Origin: Superficieibacter electus
GTDB taxonomy: Bacteria; Pseudomonadota; Gammaproteobacteria; Enterobacterales; Enterobacteriaceae
DNA: 64,000 nucleotides
Assembly (NCBI RefSeq): GCF_002915575.1
Contig: NZ_PQGD01000008.1
Span: forward strand, 62,001 to 126,000
Direction: 5' to 3'
In this document: positions 39,495 through 48,255 of the stretch, piece by piece
Layout of the letters: every line of letters begins with the position of its first letter
Numbering within the stretch: position 1 is the first letter of the stretch
The notes under the pieces: model-generated
Seen by the model: the letters and a program-made list of their open reading frames with translations, nothing else
Databases searched by the model: none
What the model was told of the DNA's origin: nothing
Program-made: the position numbers and the translations under genes

Positions 39495-41405
39495 GTGCGA
39501 TTCCCGAACCAGCGTTTAGCGCAACTGTTCGACATGCTGCAAAACGAGACGCTACCCCAGGACGAACTGGCGCAGCGGCTGGCGGTATCCACGCGCACCG
39601 TGCGAGCCGATATCACCGCGCTTAACGCATTACTGGCCCAGCACGGGGCGCAGTTTATTCTCAGCCGCGGTAACGGTTATCAGCTTAAAATTGACGATCC
39701 CGCCCGCTATCAAACGCTGAAAACCGCCCAGCCTCGTGCGCTGCGTATTCCGCGCAGCGGGCAGGAGCGCGTGCATTATTTGATGGTGCGTTTTCTGACC
39801 TCGGCGTTTTCGCTGAAACTTGAGGATCTGGCGGACGAGTGGTTTGTCAGCCGAGCCACGCTGCAAAACGACATGGCCGAGGTGCGCGAGTGGCTACAGC
39901 GTTATCATTTGACCCTCGAAACGCGTCCGCGCCACGGCATGAAGCTGTTCGGCAGCGAGATGGCGATCCGCGCCTGCCTGACGGATCTGTTATGGAAGCT
40001 GGCGCAGCAGGATAGCCTTAACCCGCTGGTTACCGAGGTCGCGCTCAATGCGGGCGTGCCGGAGCAACTGGTCACGCTACTGGACACCTGTTTTACCCGT
40101 CACCATATTCGTCTTACTGACGAAGGCGAGCTGTTTTTGCGCCTCTATTGTGCGGTTGCGGTGCGCCGCATTAGCGAAGGTTATCCGCTGCATGATTTTG
40201 CGGCGGAAGATGTCGAGGAGAAAGTACGGGAGGCCGCACGCGATATCGCCATGGCGCTCGCGCAATTGGCCGGTAAACCGCTTGCTGCGCCGGAGGAAAA
40301 CTGGCTGCGGGTCCATATTGCCGCCCGTCAGGTTCAGGACATTGCCCCCAGCGCGATTAACGCCGATGACGACGAGGCGCTGGCGAACTACATTCTGCGC
40401 TACATCAACACCCACTATAACTATAACCTGCTCAACGATGCGCAGCTGCATGCCGACCTGCTCACCCACATCAAAACCATGATCACCCGCGTGCGTTATC
40501 AAATCATGATCCCCAACCCGCTGCTGGAGAATATTAAACAGCACTACCCAATGGCGTGGGATATGACCCTGGCTGCTGTCTCCAGTTGGGGGAAATATAC
40601 GCCTTATGCCATTAGTGAAAACGAAATCGGTTTTCTGGTGCTGCATATCGGCGTTGGGCTTGAGCGTCATTACAATATTGGCTACCAGCGCCAGCCGCGC
40701 GTAGTGCTGGTCTGCGATGCCGGGAACGCGATGGTGCGGATGATCGAGGCGGTGCTGACACGTAAATATCCGCAAATCGACGTCACACGAACCCTGACCC
40801 TGCGTGATTACGAGCAGAGTGAAGGTATTAGTGAAGATTTTGTCATTGCTACCGCCCGCGTGAGTGAGAAAGATAAGCCAGTAGTGATCATCTCGCCGTT
40901 TCCCACCGACTACCAGCTTGAGCAGATCGGCAAGCTGGTACTGGTCGACCGCACCCGCCCGTGGATGCTGAATAAATACTTCGACGCCGCGCATTTCACG
41001 ATTATCAATCATCCCGTCGATCAGCAGACGCTGTTTAAAACCCTGTGTGACCAGCTTCAGAATGAAGGCTTTGTCGATGCGGAATTCCTTGACTCCGTCA
41101 CCGAGCGTGAAGCCATTGTCAGCACCATGCTCGGCGACGGCATCGCGCTGCCGCATGCCCTGGGGTTACTGGCGAAAAAAACGGTGGTTTATACGGTGCT
41201 CGCCCCGCAGGGTATTACCTGGGGCGATGAAACGGCGCATGTGATCTTTTTACTCGCCATCAGCAAGCGCGAATATGAAGAGGCGATGGCGATTTATGAT
41301 ATTTTCGTTACCTTCCTGCGCGAACGCGCCATGTCGCGGCTCTGCGCCTGTAGTGATTTCAGCGCGTTTAAAACGCTGGCTATGGAGTGCGTGAGCCGGT
41401 TTTGA
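39495..41405 (+). CDS. BglG/MtlR-type PRD transcriptional activator with EIIB and EIIA domains
   Basis: 636 residues from a GTG start with AGAGGA eight nt upstream; an ATG 43 codons earlier lies in the repeat array. Order: two N-terminal HTH domains (about 1-60 and 80-140), two PRDs (about 170-400), an EIIB-like domain with the cysteine in VCDAGNAM (near 410), and a C-terminal EIIA-like domain with the histidine in GIALPHALG. Activity is probably set by PTS phosphorylation. It is the obvious regulator of the operon at 33622-39105. Confidence 0.9.
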   Translation: MRFPNQRLAQLFDMLQNETLPQDELAQRLAVSTRTVRADITALNALLAQHGAQFILSRGNGYQLKIDDPARYQTLKTAQPRALRIPRSGQERVHYLMVRFLTSAFSLKLEDLADEWFVSRATLQNDMAEVREWLQRYHLTLETRPRHGMKLFGSEMAIRACLTDLLWKLAQQDSLNPLVTEVALNAGVPEQLVTLLDTCFTRHHIRLTDEGELFLRLYCAVAVRRISEGYPLHDFAAEDVEEKVREAARDIAMALAQLAGKPLAAPEENWLRVHIAARQVQDIAPSAINADDDEALANYILRYINTHYNYNLLNDAQLHADLLTHIKTMITRVRYQIMIPNPLLENIKQHYPMAWDMTLAAVSSWGKYTPYAISENEIGFLVLHIGVGLERHYNIGYQRQPRVVLVCDAGNAMVRMIEAVLTRKYPQIDVTRTLTLRDYEQSEGISEDFVIATARVSEKDKPVVIISPFPTDYQLEQIGKLVLVDRTRPWMLNKYFDAAHFTIINHPVDQQTLFKTLCDQLQNEGFVDAEFLDSVTEREAIVSTMLGDGIALPHALGLLAKKTVVYTVLAPQGITWGDETAHVIFLLAISKREYEEAMAIYDIFVTFLRERAMSRLCACSDFSAFKTLAMECVSRF

Positions 41406-41561
41406 GGGGCGTTTTCCTGAATCTGGCTTAATGCAGGTAACGCGCTGTGATAGCGCATCTATCGCCTGTCTGATTTTGTCGTGTTAATTAACCTGTGACA
41501 ACAACTTCGCGATAATCAGTCGGCAGAATTTGTGTTTCATCTGGACTTAAGGAATGTGTCG

Positions 41562-41639
41562 ATGAAATACATAACACCCGCCCAGTTTGCACAGTGGTTA
41601 ACGTTGTATTGCCCGAGCTTGTATGTGCCGGATGATTAA
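41562..41639 (+). CDS. Possible 25-residue small protein
   Basis: ATG to TAA encoding 25 residues (begins MKYITPAQFAQWLTLY, ends VPDD). AAGGA lies nine nt before the ATG, a good ribosome-binding site. It sits in the 270-bp gap between the convergent PRD regulator and nrdG. No family recognised; a gene remnant or chance frame is equally possible. Confidence 0.3.
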   Translation: MKYITPAQFAQWLTLYCPSLYVPDD

Positions 41640-41644
41640 TCGCC

Positions 41645-41670
41645 ATGCCTGAAGCGTGATTTTCAGGCAT
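41645..41670 (-). terminator. Hairpin after nrdG
   Basis: ATGCCTGAA (41645-41653) and TTCAGGCAT (41662-41670) pair perfectly, six nt past the nrdG stop on the reverse strand. Confidence 0.65.
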
Positions 41671-41675
41671 CTGGC

Positions 41676-42140
41676 TTAACGCAAATAATGCACAACCTGG
41701 TTGCTACTGCCGCGCCAGATAAGCGCCGGGTCTTTTAATGCCTGCACGAATTTCCCGTCCACCAGCACGTTAATCAGATCCACTACCTGCATTTGTGCCT
41801 CGTTTAGTTCATCCAGTTTATAGCCGGTCCACATCCAGATATCTTTGCCAGGGCATTCGGCGCGGATTCGCTGCACCAGCGCAAGGATCTCCGGCACGTT
41901 TTGTGGATGGAGCGGATCGCCGCCAGAGAAGGTGATCCCCTGGCGTTTGATCCGCGTGTCGTTCAGATCATTGATGATGTTATCGGCCATCGCCTGGGTG
42001 AATGGCAGCCCCGAGTTCAGCCGCCAGGTGCTTTTGTTGTAGCAGCCGGGGCATTCGTGTACGCACCCGGAAACAAACAAAGTGCAGCGGGTGCCGGGGC
42101 CGTTAACGATGTCGACGGGGTAATACTGATGGTAGTTCAT
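41676..42140 (-). CDS. nrdG: Anaerobic ribonucleotide reductase activating enzyme
   Basis: Radical SAM activase of 154 residues, as in E. coli; it forms the glycyl radical on NrdD with S-adenosylmethionine and a 4Fe-4S cluster. The cluster motif CxxxCxxC is C26, C30, C33. It is downstream of nrdD in the same orientation, but the two genes are separated by 362 bp filled with REP repeats. Confidence 0.97.
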   Translation of the reverse strand: MNYHQYYPVDIVNGPGTRCTLFVSGCVHECPGCYNKSTWRLNSGLPFTQAMADNIINDLNDTRIKRQGITFSGGDPLHPQNVPEILALVQRIRAECPGKDIWMWTGYKLDELNEAQMQVVDLINVLVDGKFVQALKDPALIWRGSSNQVVHYLR

Positions 42141-42151
42141 AGTGGTTTCCT

Positions 42152-42487
42152 GCCGGGTGGCGCTGCGCTTACCCGGCCTACAAAGATGGCGCGCCGCCGG
42201 GTATTGTGTCTGCGTACTTACGCCGTGATGCCGGGGGGCGCTTCGCTTACCCGGCCTACAAAGGTGGCGTGCCGCCGGGTATTGTGTCTGCGTACTTACG
42301 CCGTGATGCCGGGTGGCGCTGCGCTTACCCGGCCTACAAAGATGGCGTGTCGCCGGGTATTGTGTCTGCGTACTTACGCCGTGATGCCGGGTGGCGCTTC
42401 GCTTACCCGGCCTACCTATATAGTGTGCCGCCGGGTATGGTTATGGTGTGCGTACCCGTAGGCCCGGTAAGCGCAGCGCCACCGGGC
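42152..42487. repeat. Tandem REP array (78-bp period) between nrdD and nrdG
   Basis: REP units GCCGGGTGGCGCTGCGCTTA start at 42152, 42230, 42308 and 42386, an exact 78-bp period. Three units are complete, including the spacer TATTGTGTCTGCGTACTTAC. The fourth is partial and is followed by an inverted REP (about 42453-42487). This is a BIME-2-like array. It lies inside the nrdD-nrdG unit and may lower nrdG expression relative to nrdD. The region 42141-42502 shows no gene. Confidence 0.92.
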
Positions 42488-42502
42488 ATGCATACTACGG
42501 AC

Positions 42503-44641
42503 TCAGCCGATTTGCCCGTTGCCTAAATGCTTCACGCGGCGCTTCACTTCTTCCTGCTTACCGGCGTTAAACGGCCTGGCATCCGGGCTACCTAAATACC
42601 CGCATACGCGGCGGGTGACGGAAACCCGGGCCGCATCGTGGTTGCCACATTTCGGGCAGGTAAAGCCTTTGCTGGTGCATTCAAACTCGCCGGTAAAGCC
42701 GCACTCGTAACATTCGTCGATCGGCGTATTGGTCCCGTAGTATGGCACATGCTGATAGCTGTAATCCCAGACGTCTTCCAGCGCTTTCAGGTTGTGCTGA
42801 ATGTTCGGATATTCGCCGTAACAAATGAACCCGCCATTCGCCAGCGGCGGGTAGGGGGCTTCGAAGTCGATTTTGTCGTACGGGTTCACCTTCTTCTCCA
42901 CGTCGAGGTGGAAGCTGTTGGTGTAGTAGCCTTTGTCGGTGACGCCCGGCACCACGCCAAACTCGGCGGTATCCAGACGGCAGAAGCGATCGCACAGGTT
43001 CTCACTCGGCGTGCTGTAGAGGCTAAAACCGTAGCCAGTTTCCTCTTTCCACTGGTCCACCGCCTGACGCAGACGTTCAACAATCGCCACGCCTTTGGCA
43101 CGCAGCGCGTCACTGTCGTACAGGTGTTTGCCACCAAACAGTGCGTTGATGGTCTCGTGAATGCCGATATAGCCCAGCGAAATCGACGCGCGACCGTTTT
43201 TGAAGATCTCCGACACATCATCGTCTGCTTTCAGGCGTACACCGCAGGCCCCTTCCATATATAAGATGGGGGCGACGCGCGCTTTGACACCTTCCAGACG
43301 AGCAATACGCGTCATCAGCGCTTTACGCGCCAGTACCAGGCGTTCATCCAGCAGTTTCCAGAACGCAGCTTCATTGCCCTTTGCTTCCAGCGCGATGCGC
43401 GGCAGGTTAAGGCTAATTACGCCGAGGTTATTACGACCATCGTGGACCTGTTCACCCTTTTCATTTTCCCAGATGCCGAGGAAGCTGCGGCAGCCCATCG
43501 GGGTTTTAAACGAGCCGGTGACTTTTACCACCTGATCGTAGTTCAGGATGTCCGGATACATCCGTTTGCTCGCGCACTCCAGTGCCAGCTGTTTGATGTC
43601 ATAGTTGGCATCGCCCGGTTTATGGTTCAGACCGTCGCGGATGGCAAATACCAGTTTCGGGAACACGGCAGTTTTCCGGTTTTTGCCCAGACCCGCGATA
43701 CGGTTACGCAGGATGGACTGCTGAATCAGACGCGATTCCCAGCTGGTTCCGAGGCCGAAACCAAAGGTCACAAACGGCGTCTGGCCATTGGCGGTGTGCA
43801 ATGTATTGACTTCATACTCCAGCGACTGGAACGCGTCATAACATTCTTTCTCGGTACGAGAATGGGCATAGCCATCAACATCCGGCACCTGCCACGCTTC
43901 CGCTGTTTTACGGTGTTTATTGAAGCTTTCCGTGACGAACGGAGCCAGCACTTCATCAATGCGGTTAATGGTCGTGCCACCATAAATATGGCTGGCGACC
44001 TGAGCGATAATCTGCGCGGTAACGGCGGTCGCAGTAGAAATAGATTTTGGCGGTTCGATTTCCGCGTTGCCCATCTTAAAGCCCTGCGTCAGCATGCCTT
44101 TAAGGTCAATCAGCATACAGTTGAACATCGGGAAAAACGGGGAATAGTCGAGATCGTGATAGTGAATATCCCCGCGCTCGTGCGCCTGCACCACGTCGCG
44201 CGGCAGCAGGTGCTGACGGGCATAGTGTTTGGCGACAATACCGGCCAGCAGATCGCGCTGGGTGGGGATCACTTTGCTGTCTTTATTGGCGTTTTCATTG
44301 AGCAGCGCGGAGTTGGTTTGCTCAACCAGACCGCGAATTTCCTGGTTCAGGCGGCCACGTTTTTCACGCTCGATATCGCGATCGTGGCGGTACTCAATGT
44401 AGGCGCGGGCGAGCTGCTTATACGGGCCGGACATCAACTGATTTTCAACCGCGGTCTGGATCTCGTTGATATCAACCTGCGTGCGACTATGCATCTGGTT
44501 ACTGACGACTTCTGCGACGGTGGCGCAATAGTCTGCGTCATCGACTCCCGCTGCTTTAGCTGCACGCAGAATTGCTTCCTGAATGCGCTCTGATTTGAAC
44601 GGCGCTTTACAGCCATCTCGTTTCATCACATGCGGTGTCAT
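42503..44641 (-). CDS. nrdD: Anaerobic ribonucleoside-triphosphate reductase
   Basis: Class III reductase making dNTPs without oxygen; 712 residues, the E. coli length, from MTPHVMKRDGCK (a start 12 codons upstream is rejected). An N-terminal ATP-cone (about 1-95) is followed by the catalytic barrel. Four C-terminal zinc cysteines (CYEC, CPKC) and the glycyl-radical loop RVCGYLGSPDARPF follow. Upstream NrdR boxes and an FNR-like site fit anaerobic induction and dNTP-linked repression. Confidence 0.98.
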   Translation of the reverse strand: MTPHVMKRDGCKAPFKSERIQEAILRAAKAAGVDDADYCATVAEVVSNQMHSRTQVDINEIQTAVENQLMSGPYKQLARAYIEYRHDRDIEREKRGRLNQEIRGLVEQTNSALLNENANKDSKVIPTQRDLLAGIVAKHYARQHLLPRDVVQAHERGDIHYHDLDYSPFFPMFNCMLIDLKGMLTQGFKMGNAEIEPPKSISTATAVTAQIIAQVASHIYGGTTINRIDEVLAPFVTESFNKHRKTAEAWQVPDVDGYAHSRTEKECYDAFQSLEYEVNTLHTANGQTPFVTFGFGLGTSWESRLIQQSILRNRIAGLGKNRKTAVFPKLVFAIRDGLNHKPGDANYDIKQLALECASKRMYPDILNYDQVVKVTGSFKTPMGCRSFLGIWENEKGEQVHDGRNNLGVISLNLPRIALEAKGNEAAFWKLLDERLVLARKALMTRIARLEGVKARVAPILYMEGACGVRLKADDDVSEIFKNGRASISLGYIGIHETINALFGGKHLYDSDALRAKGVAIVERLRQAVDQWKEETGYGFSLYSTPSENLCDRFCRLDTAEFGVVPGVTDKGYYTNSFHLDVEKKVNPYDKIDFEAPYPPLANGGFICYGEYPNIQHNLKALEDVWDYSYQHVPYYGTNTPIDECYECGFTGEFECTSKGFTCPKCGNHDAARVSVTRRVCGYLGSPDARPFNAGKQEEVKRRVKHLGNGQIG

Positions 44642-44667
44642 GATCACTCCATATTTAAAAGAACAGG

Positions 44668-44876
44668 TTATCCACAAAAGAAGAAAGCACCGGGTGGTTT
44701 TAATCGTTACTGTATCCAGAGACTTCCCTCAGGTTCGGCCCTTTTATCCACAGCTTTTAAAAAGGGTATGGTGCAATAATAGACGATAAACACCATATAT
44801 AGGGCCGATGTGCATTCTAATTTCTATATGTAGTGTTTTCATTAAAGATGTTTGCAGTTTTATTGATGCAGGACAA
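44668..44876 (-). promoter_or_regulatory. nrdD control region: NrdR boxes, FNR-like site, two DnaA boxes
   Basis: Two NrdR-like boxes (44790-44805, ACACCATATATAGGGC; 44821-44836, TTTCTATATGTAGTGT) start exactly 31 bp apart, three helical turns, as known for NrdR targets. An FNR-like TTGATGCAGGACAA lies at 44863-44876 (two mismatches). Two perfect TTATCCACA DnaA 9-mers lie closer to the gene (44668-44676, 44744-44752). The rest of 44642-44979 shows no gene. Confidence 0.65.
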
Positions 44877-44979
44877 AGTAAAAAACAGACAGTACAGATG
44901 GCGGGCGCTGCGGAGAAAAGATTTTTTCCGTACTTATTTTCGAAGGGGAAAAGCCTTAAAAAAAGCAGGGGAAAGTAAA

Positions 44980-45000
44980 CTGCCCGCGTTAAGCGGGCAG
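44980..45000 (-). terminator. Terminator of treBC
   Basis: CTGCCCGC (44980-44987), loop GTTAA, GCGGGCAG (44993-45000), immediately after the treC stop, with a T-rich stretch (TTTACTTT) following on the reverse strand. Confidence 0.8.
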
Positions 45001-45007
45001 CAAGGCA

Positions 45008-46660
45008 CTATTGTAACCACCAGACCGCTTCGAACGGGCGCAGCGTCATGGCCGCAGGCTGAGCAGCGACTTCTTCATAATTGCTCATCAATACCTGCCA
45101 TGTACCGTTAAGCGTCTCTGGCTGCCAGGGCTGGCATTCGTGGCTGAGGTTGGCGATCACCAGCAGCGTTTGTCCCTGCCACTGGCGACGATAGCACCAC
45201 AGCTGTGGATGGTCCCCCAGCAGGTCCTGATAGTCGCCCCACGTCAATACCGGCTGCGTTTTACGCAACGCGATCAGCGCCTGATAAGTGTAAAACACCG
45301 ATTGCGTGTCTTTTATTGCCGCTTCAACGTTGATCTCTCGAGCATTAACATTAATACCAATCCACGGCTCGCCGGTGGTAAAACCGGCGTTGGGGCTACT
45401 GTCCCACTGCATCGGCGTGCGGCTGTTGTCGCGCGAGCGCACCGCGAGAATATCCAGCAGTTCCTGCGCGTCACGCCCGTTCACCCGCTGTTCGGCGAAC
45501 ATATTGTGGCTTTCCACATCGCGATAGTCGGTAATGCGGGTGAAATGCGGATTGGTCATGCCGATCTCTTCGCCCTGATAGATGTAGGGCGTACCCTGCA
45601 TGCCATGTAGCACCATCCCCAGCATTTTTGCAGCGGGAACGCGGTACTCACCTTCATCGCCGAAGCGCGACACAATGCGCGGCTGGTCGTGATTACACCA
45701 GAACAGCGCATTCCATGCCCGCTGATGCATGCCCTGCTGCCAGTGGCGAAACAGGGACTTAAGCGCCACAAAATCGGGTTTTGCCTGGGTCCACTTTTCG
45801 CCGCCGGGATAATCCACTTTCAGATGGTGAAAGTTGAACGTCATCGACAGTTCGCTGCCGTCCAGCGCTGCGTACTGCTGGCAGTTCTCCAGGCTGGTGG
45901 AAGACATCTCCCCGACCGTCATCAACCCGCGTGGTGTAAAGACCTCGCGGCTCATCTCCTGCAAAAATTCATGCGCGCGCGGACCATCGGTATAAAAACG
46001 GCGACCGTCACCCCTTTCATCATCCGGGAAGTTCAGGTCTTTAGAGATAAGATTCACCACGTCGAGGCGCAGCCCGTCGACACCACGGTCAGCCCAGAAT
46101 TCACAGACCTGTTTTAGCTCGGCGCGTACCGCCGGATTTTCCCAGTTCAAATCGGCCTGCTCTGGCGCAAACAGGTGCAAATAGTACTGTTCGCTCTCTG
46201 CCTGCCAGCGCCAGGCACTCCCGCCAAATTTGGAGCGCCAGTTATTGGGCGCGATGTCTGGCGTGCCGTCCCGCCAGAAATAGAACTCACGGTACGGACT
46301 ATCTTTATTCAGCGCCTCGCGAAACCACGGATGCTGAGTTGACGTATGGTTAAACACCATATCCAGAATAATGCGCATGCCGCGCGCTTTAGCCTCAGCC
46401 ACCAGTTCGTCAAAATCATCCAGTGAACCGTAAGCGGGGTCGATGGCGGTATAGTTGGCAACGTCATAGCCGTTATCGACCTGCGGCGAGATATAGAACG
46501 GCGTCAGCCAGAGAGCATCAACGCCCAACATTTTCAGGTAATCCAGGCGCAGCGTCACGCCGCGTAAATCACCTGTGCCGCTGCCGGTGGTGTCCTGAAA
46601 ACTCTTTGGATAAATTTGATAGATGACACCGTTTTGCCACCAGTGAGGAAGGGTATTCAT
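45008..46660 (-). CDS. treC: Trehalose-6-phosphate hydrolase
   Basis: GH13 enzyme that splits trehalose 6-phosphate into glucose and glucose 6-phosphate; 550 residues (E. coli 551). The catalytic motifs are GLRLDVVNL (nucleophile Asp), VGEMSS (acid/base Glu) and WCNHDQPR (third Asp). AGGAATG precedes the start. It is second in treBC, 47 nt after treB. Confidence 0.97.
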   Translation of the reverse strand: MNTLPHWWQNGVIYQIYPKSFQDTTGSGTGDLRGVTLRLDYLKMLGVDALWLTPFYISPQVDNGYDVANYTAIDPAYGSLDDFDELVAEAKARGMRIILDMVFNHTSTQHPWFREALNKDSPYREFYFWRDGTPDIAPNNWRSKFGGSAWRWQAESEQYYLHLFAPEQADLNWENPAVRAELKQVCEFWADRGVDGLRLDVVNLISKDLNFPDDERGDGRRFYTDGPRAHEFLQEMSREVFTPRGLMTVGEMSSTSLENCQQYAALDGSELSMTFNFHHLKVDYPGGEKWTQAKPDFVALKSLFRHWQQGMHQRAWNALFWCNHDQPRIVSRFGDEGEYRVPAAKMLGMVLHGMQGTPYIYQGEEIGMTNPHFTRITDYRDVESHNMFAEQRVNGRDAQELLDILAVRSRDNSRTPMQWDSSPNAGFTTGEPWIGINVNAREINVEAAIKDTQSVFYTYQALIALRKTQPVLTWGDYQDLLGDHPQLWCYRRQWQGQTLLVIANLSHECQPWQPETLNGTWQVLMSNYEEVAAQPAAMTLRPFEAVWWLQ

Positions 46661-46707
46661 GATTCATTCCTGCAAATGCGAAGGGGCGCAATTGCGCCCC
46701 GAAAAGA

Positions 46708-48126
46708 TCAGACAATCTGTAACGTACCTTGACGGTGCTTACGCTGGTACATCACGGTTGTGAGGACCACCGGGATCACAATCGCAATCATCATGGCGAT
46801 GCCAAAAACCTGCCAGTAGCCCGGCTGAATGGAAAGAATGCCCGGCAGACCACCAACGCCGATACCGTTAGCCATGACGCCATACAGACCACACAGCAAC
46901 CCGGCCAGACCAGAGCCGATCATCGCGCAGAGCATCGGGAAACGGTATTTGAGGTTAATACCGTACATCGCCGGTTCGGTGACGCCGAGGAAAGCCGAGA
47001 TGGCCGCGGGCACGGAGATTTCCCGCTCGTTATGTTTACGGCTGACAATGATAATACCCAGCACCGCCGACGCTTGTGCAATGTTCGACAGCGCAATCAG
47101 CGGCCACACTGGCGTTCCGCCAAGGCTCTGGATCATCTGCATATCAATAGCCAGCGTGGTCTGATGCACGCCGGTTATGACCAGCGGCGCGTACAGGAAG
47201 CCAAATAATGCTGCGCCGATCGGTGCAAAACTACCGGTCATCAGGTGACGTACTGCAAAGGCCACACCGTCGCCGATCATGCGGCCAAACGGGCCGATAA
47301 ACGCGTGAGCCAGGAACACCGCCAGCAGCAGAGAACATACCGGCACAACAACCAGATACAGGTAGCTGGGTACGATACGTTTGAGATTATTTTCAATAAA
47401 ACCGAGAGCCAGGCCGGCCAGCAGTGCCGGAATGACCTGCGCCTGGTAGCCGACTTTCGCGATGCTGAACAGACCGAAGTTCCACACGTCCGGTGTCTGC
47501 TGGCCCAGTAAGTAAGCGTTCATTAACTGTGGAGAAACCAGCGTGACGCCAAGTACGATACCGAGAATGGGTGTCCCTCCCATCTTACGCACTGCCGACC
47601 AGCAGATCCCCACCGGCAGATAGAAGAAGATCGCTTCACCAATCAGCCACAAGAAATCGTAGATCGTTTTAAGCGCCGGGAACATCTGCGCCAGCGTCTG
47701 GCCGTTGCTCATGGGCAGATCGCCAATCACATTCCGGAAACCCAGAATCAGACCGCCGCTGATCAGCGCAGGAAGCAGAGGGAAGAAAATTTCAGCAAAG
47801 TGGGAAATAAGCTGCTCGTACCATTTCATATTCTGCCGCGCGGCTTTTTTCGCCTGCTCTTTATCGGCACGCGCCTGGCCGGTAGACGCTAATAGTACCT
47901 GATAGTAATCGCCAACGTCGGTGCCGATCACCACCTGAAATTGTCCGGCGTTGGTAAAGCAGCCTTTGACCATTGGCAGTTGTTCAATACCTTTGGGATC
48001 GGCCTTCGCGGGCTGGTTAAGCACGAAGCGCAGGCGGGTAATACAGTGGCTGACGGTGGCGATGTTTTCGCGCCCGCCGACCAGTTCGATCAAGCGATCG
48101 ATATCCTGTTGGTTAACTTTACTCAT
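46708..48126 (-). CDS. treB: PTS trehalose transporter EIIBC
   Basis: Trehalose-specific EIIBC of the glucose/sucrose PTS class, 472 residues. The N-terminal EIIB domain holds the phosphocysteine in TVSHCITRLRFVL (near residue 28); the EIIC membrane domain follows from about 105. It lacks its own EIIA, using EIIA-Glc as in E. coli. It is first in the operon with treC and is controlled by the TreR operator and CRP site upstream. Confidence 0.97.
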   Translation of the reverse strand: MSKVNQQDIDRLIELVGGRENIATVSHCITRLRFVLNQPAKADPKGIEQLPMVKGCFTNAGQFQVVIGTDVGDYYQVLLASTGQARADKEQAKKAARQNMKWYEQLISHFAEIFFPLLPALISGGLILGFRNVIGDLPMSNGQTLAQMFPALKTIYDFLWLIGEAIFFYLPVGICWSAVRKMGGTPILGIVLGVTLVSPQLMNAYLLGQQTPDVWNFGLFSIAKVGYQAQVIPALLAGLALGFIENNLKRIVPSYLYLVVVPVCSLLLAVFLAHAFIGPFGRMIGDGVAFAVRHLMTGSFAPIGAALFGFLYAPLVITGVHQTTLAIDMQMIQSLGGTPVWPLIALSNIAQASAVLGIIIVSRKHNEREISVPAAISAFLGVTEPAMYGINLKYRFPMLCAMIGSGLAGLLCGLYGVMANGIGVGGLPGILSIQPGYWQVFGIAMMIAIVIPVVLTTVMYQRKHRQGTLQIV

Positions 48127-48177
48127 CTTATAGCCTCGTGGCAGATGAAAGGGAGTGGTGTGATAACTGGCGCAGAG

Positions 48178-48237
48178 AGTATATCTTCGCTGAATGAGTG
48201 AAAACGGGAACGTTCCCGAAACGTAGCGACGATCACA
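48178..48237 (-). promoter_or_regulatory. treBC promoter with TreR operator and CRP half-site
   Basis: On the reverse strand the -10 TATACT is at 48178-48183. The palindrome CGGGAACGTTCCCG (48205-48218), the TreR-type LacI-family operator, covers the -35 region. A CRP half-site TGTGA lies in TGTGATCGTCGCTACG (48222-48237), about 59 bp upstream of the likely start. Repression by TreR and CRP activation are as known in E. coli. Confidence 0.8.
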
Positions 48238-48255
48238 GAAATTGTGTTTTTCAGA

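Noticed and set aside
42152-42487. Possible CRISPR array (regular repeats)
   Set aside because: Spacers between the REP cores are identical from unit to unit and there are no cas genes; CRISPR spacers would differ.
41901-42526. Open frames encoding a 26-residue repeated peptide across the nrdD-nrdG gap
   Set aside because: The peptide repeat is a by-product of the 78-bp REP period, which keeps frame. The underlying DNA is palindromic REP sequence, not coding.
43442-44593. 383-codon open frame antisense to nrdD
   Set aside because: Entirely inside nrdD, with low-information composition and no start signals.
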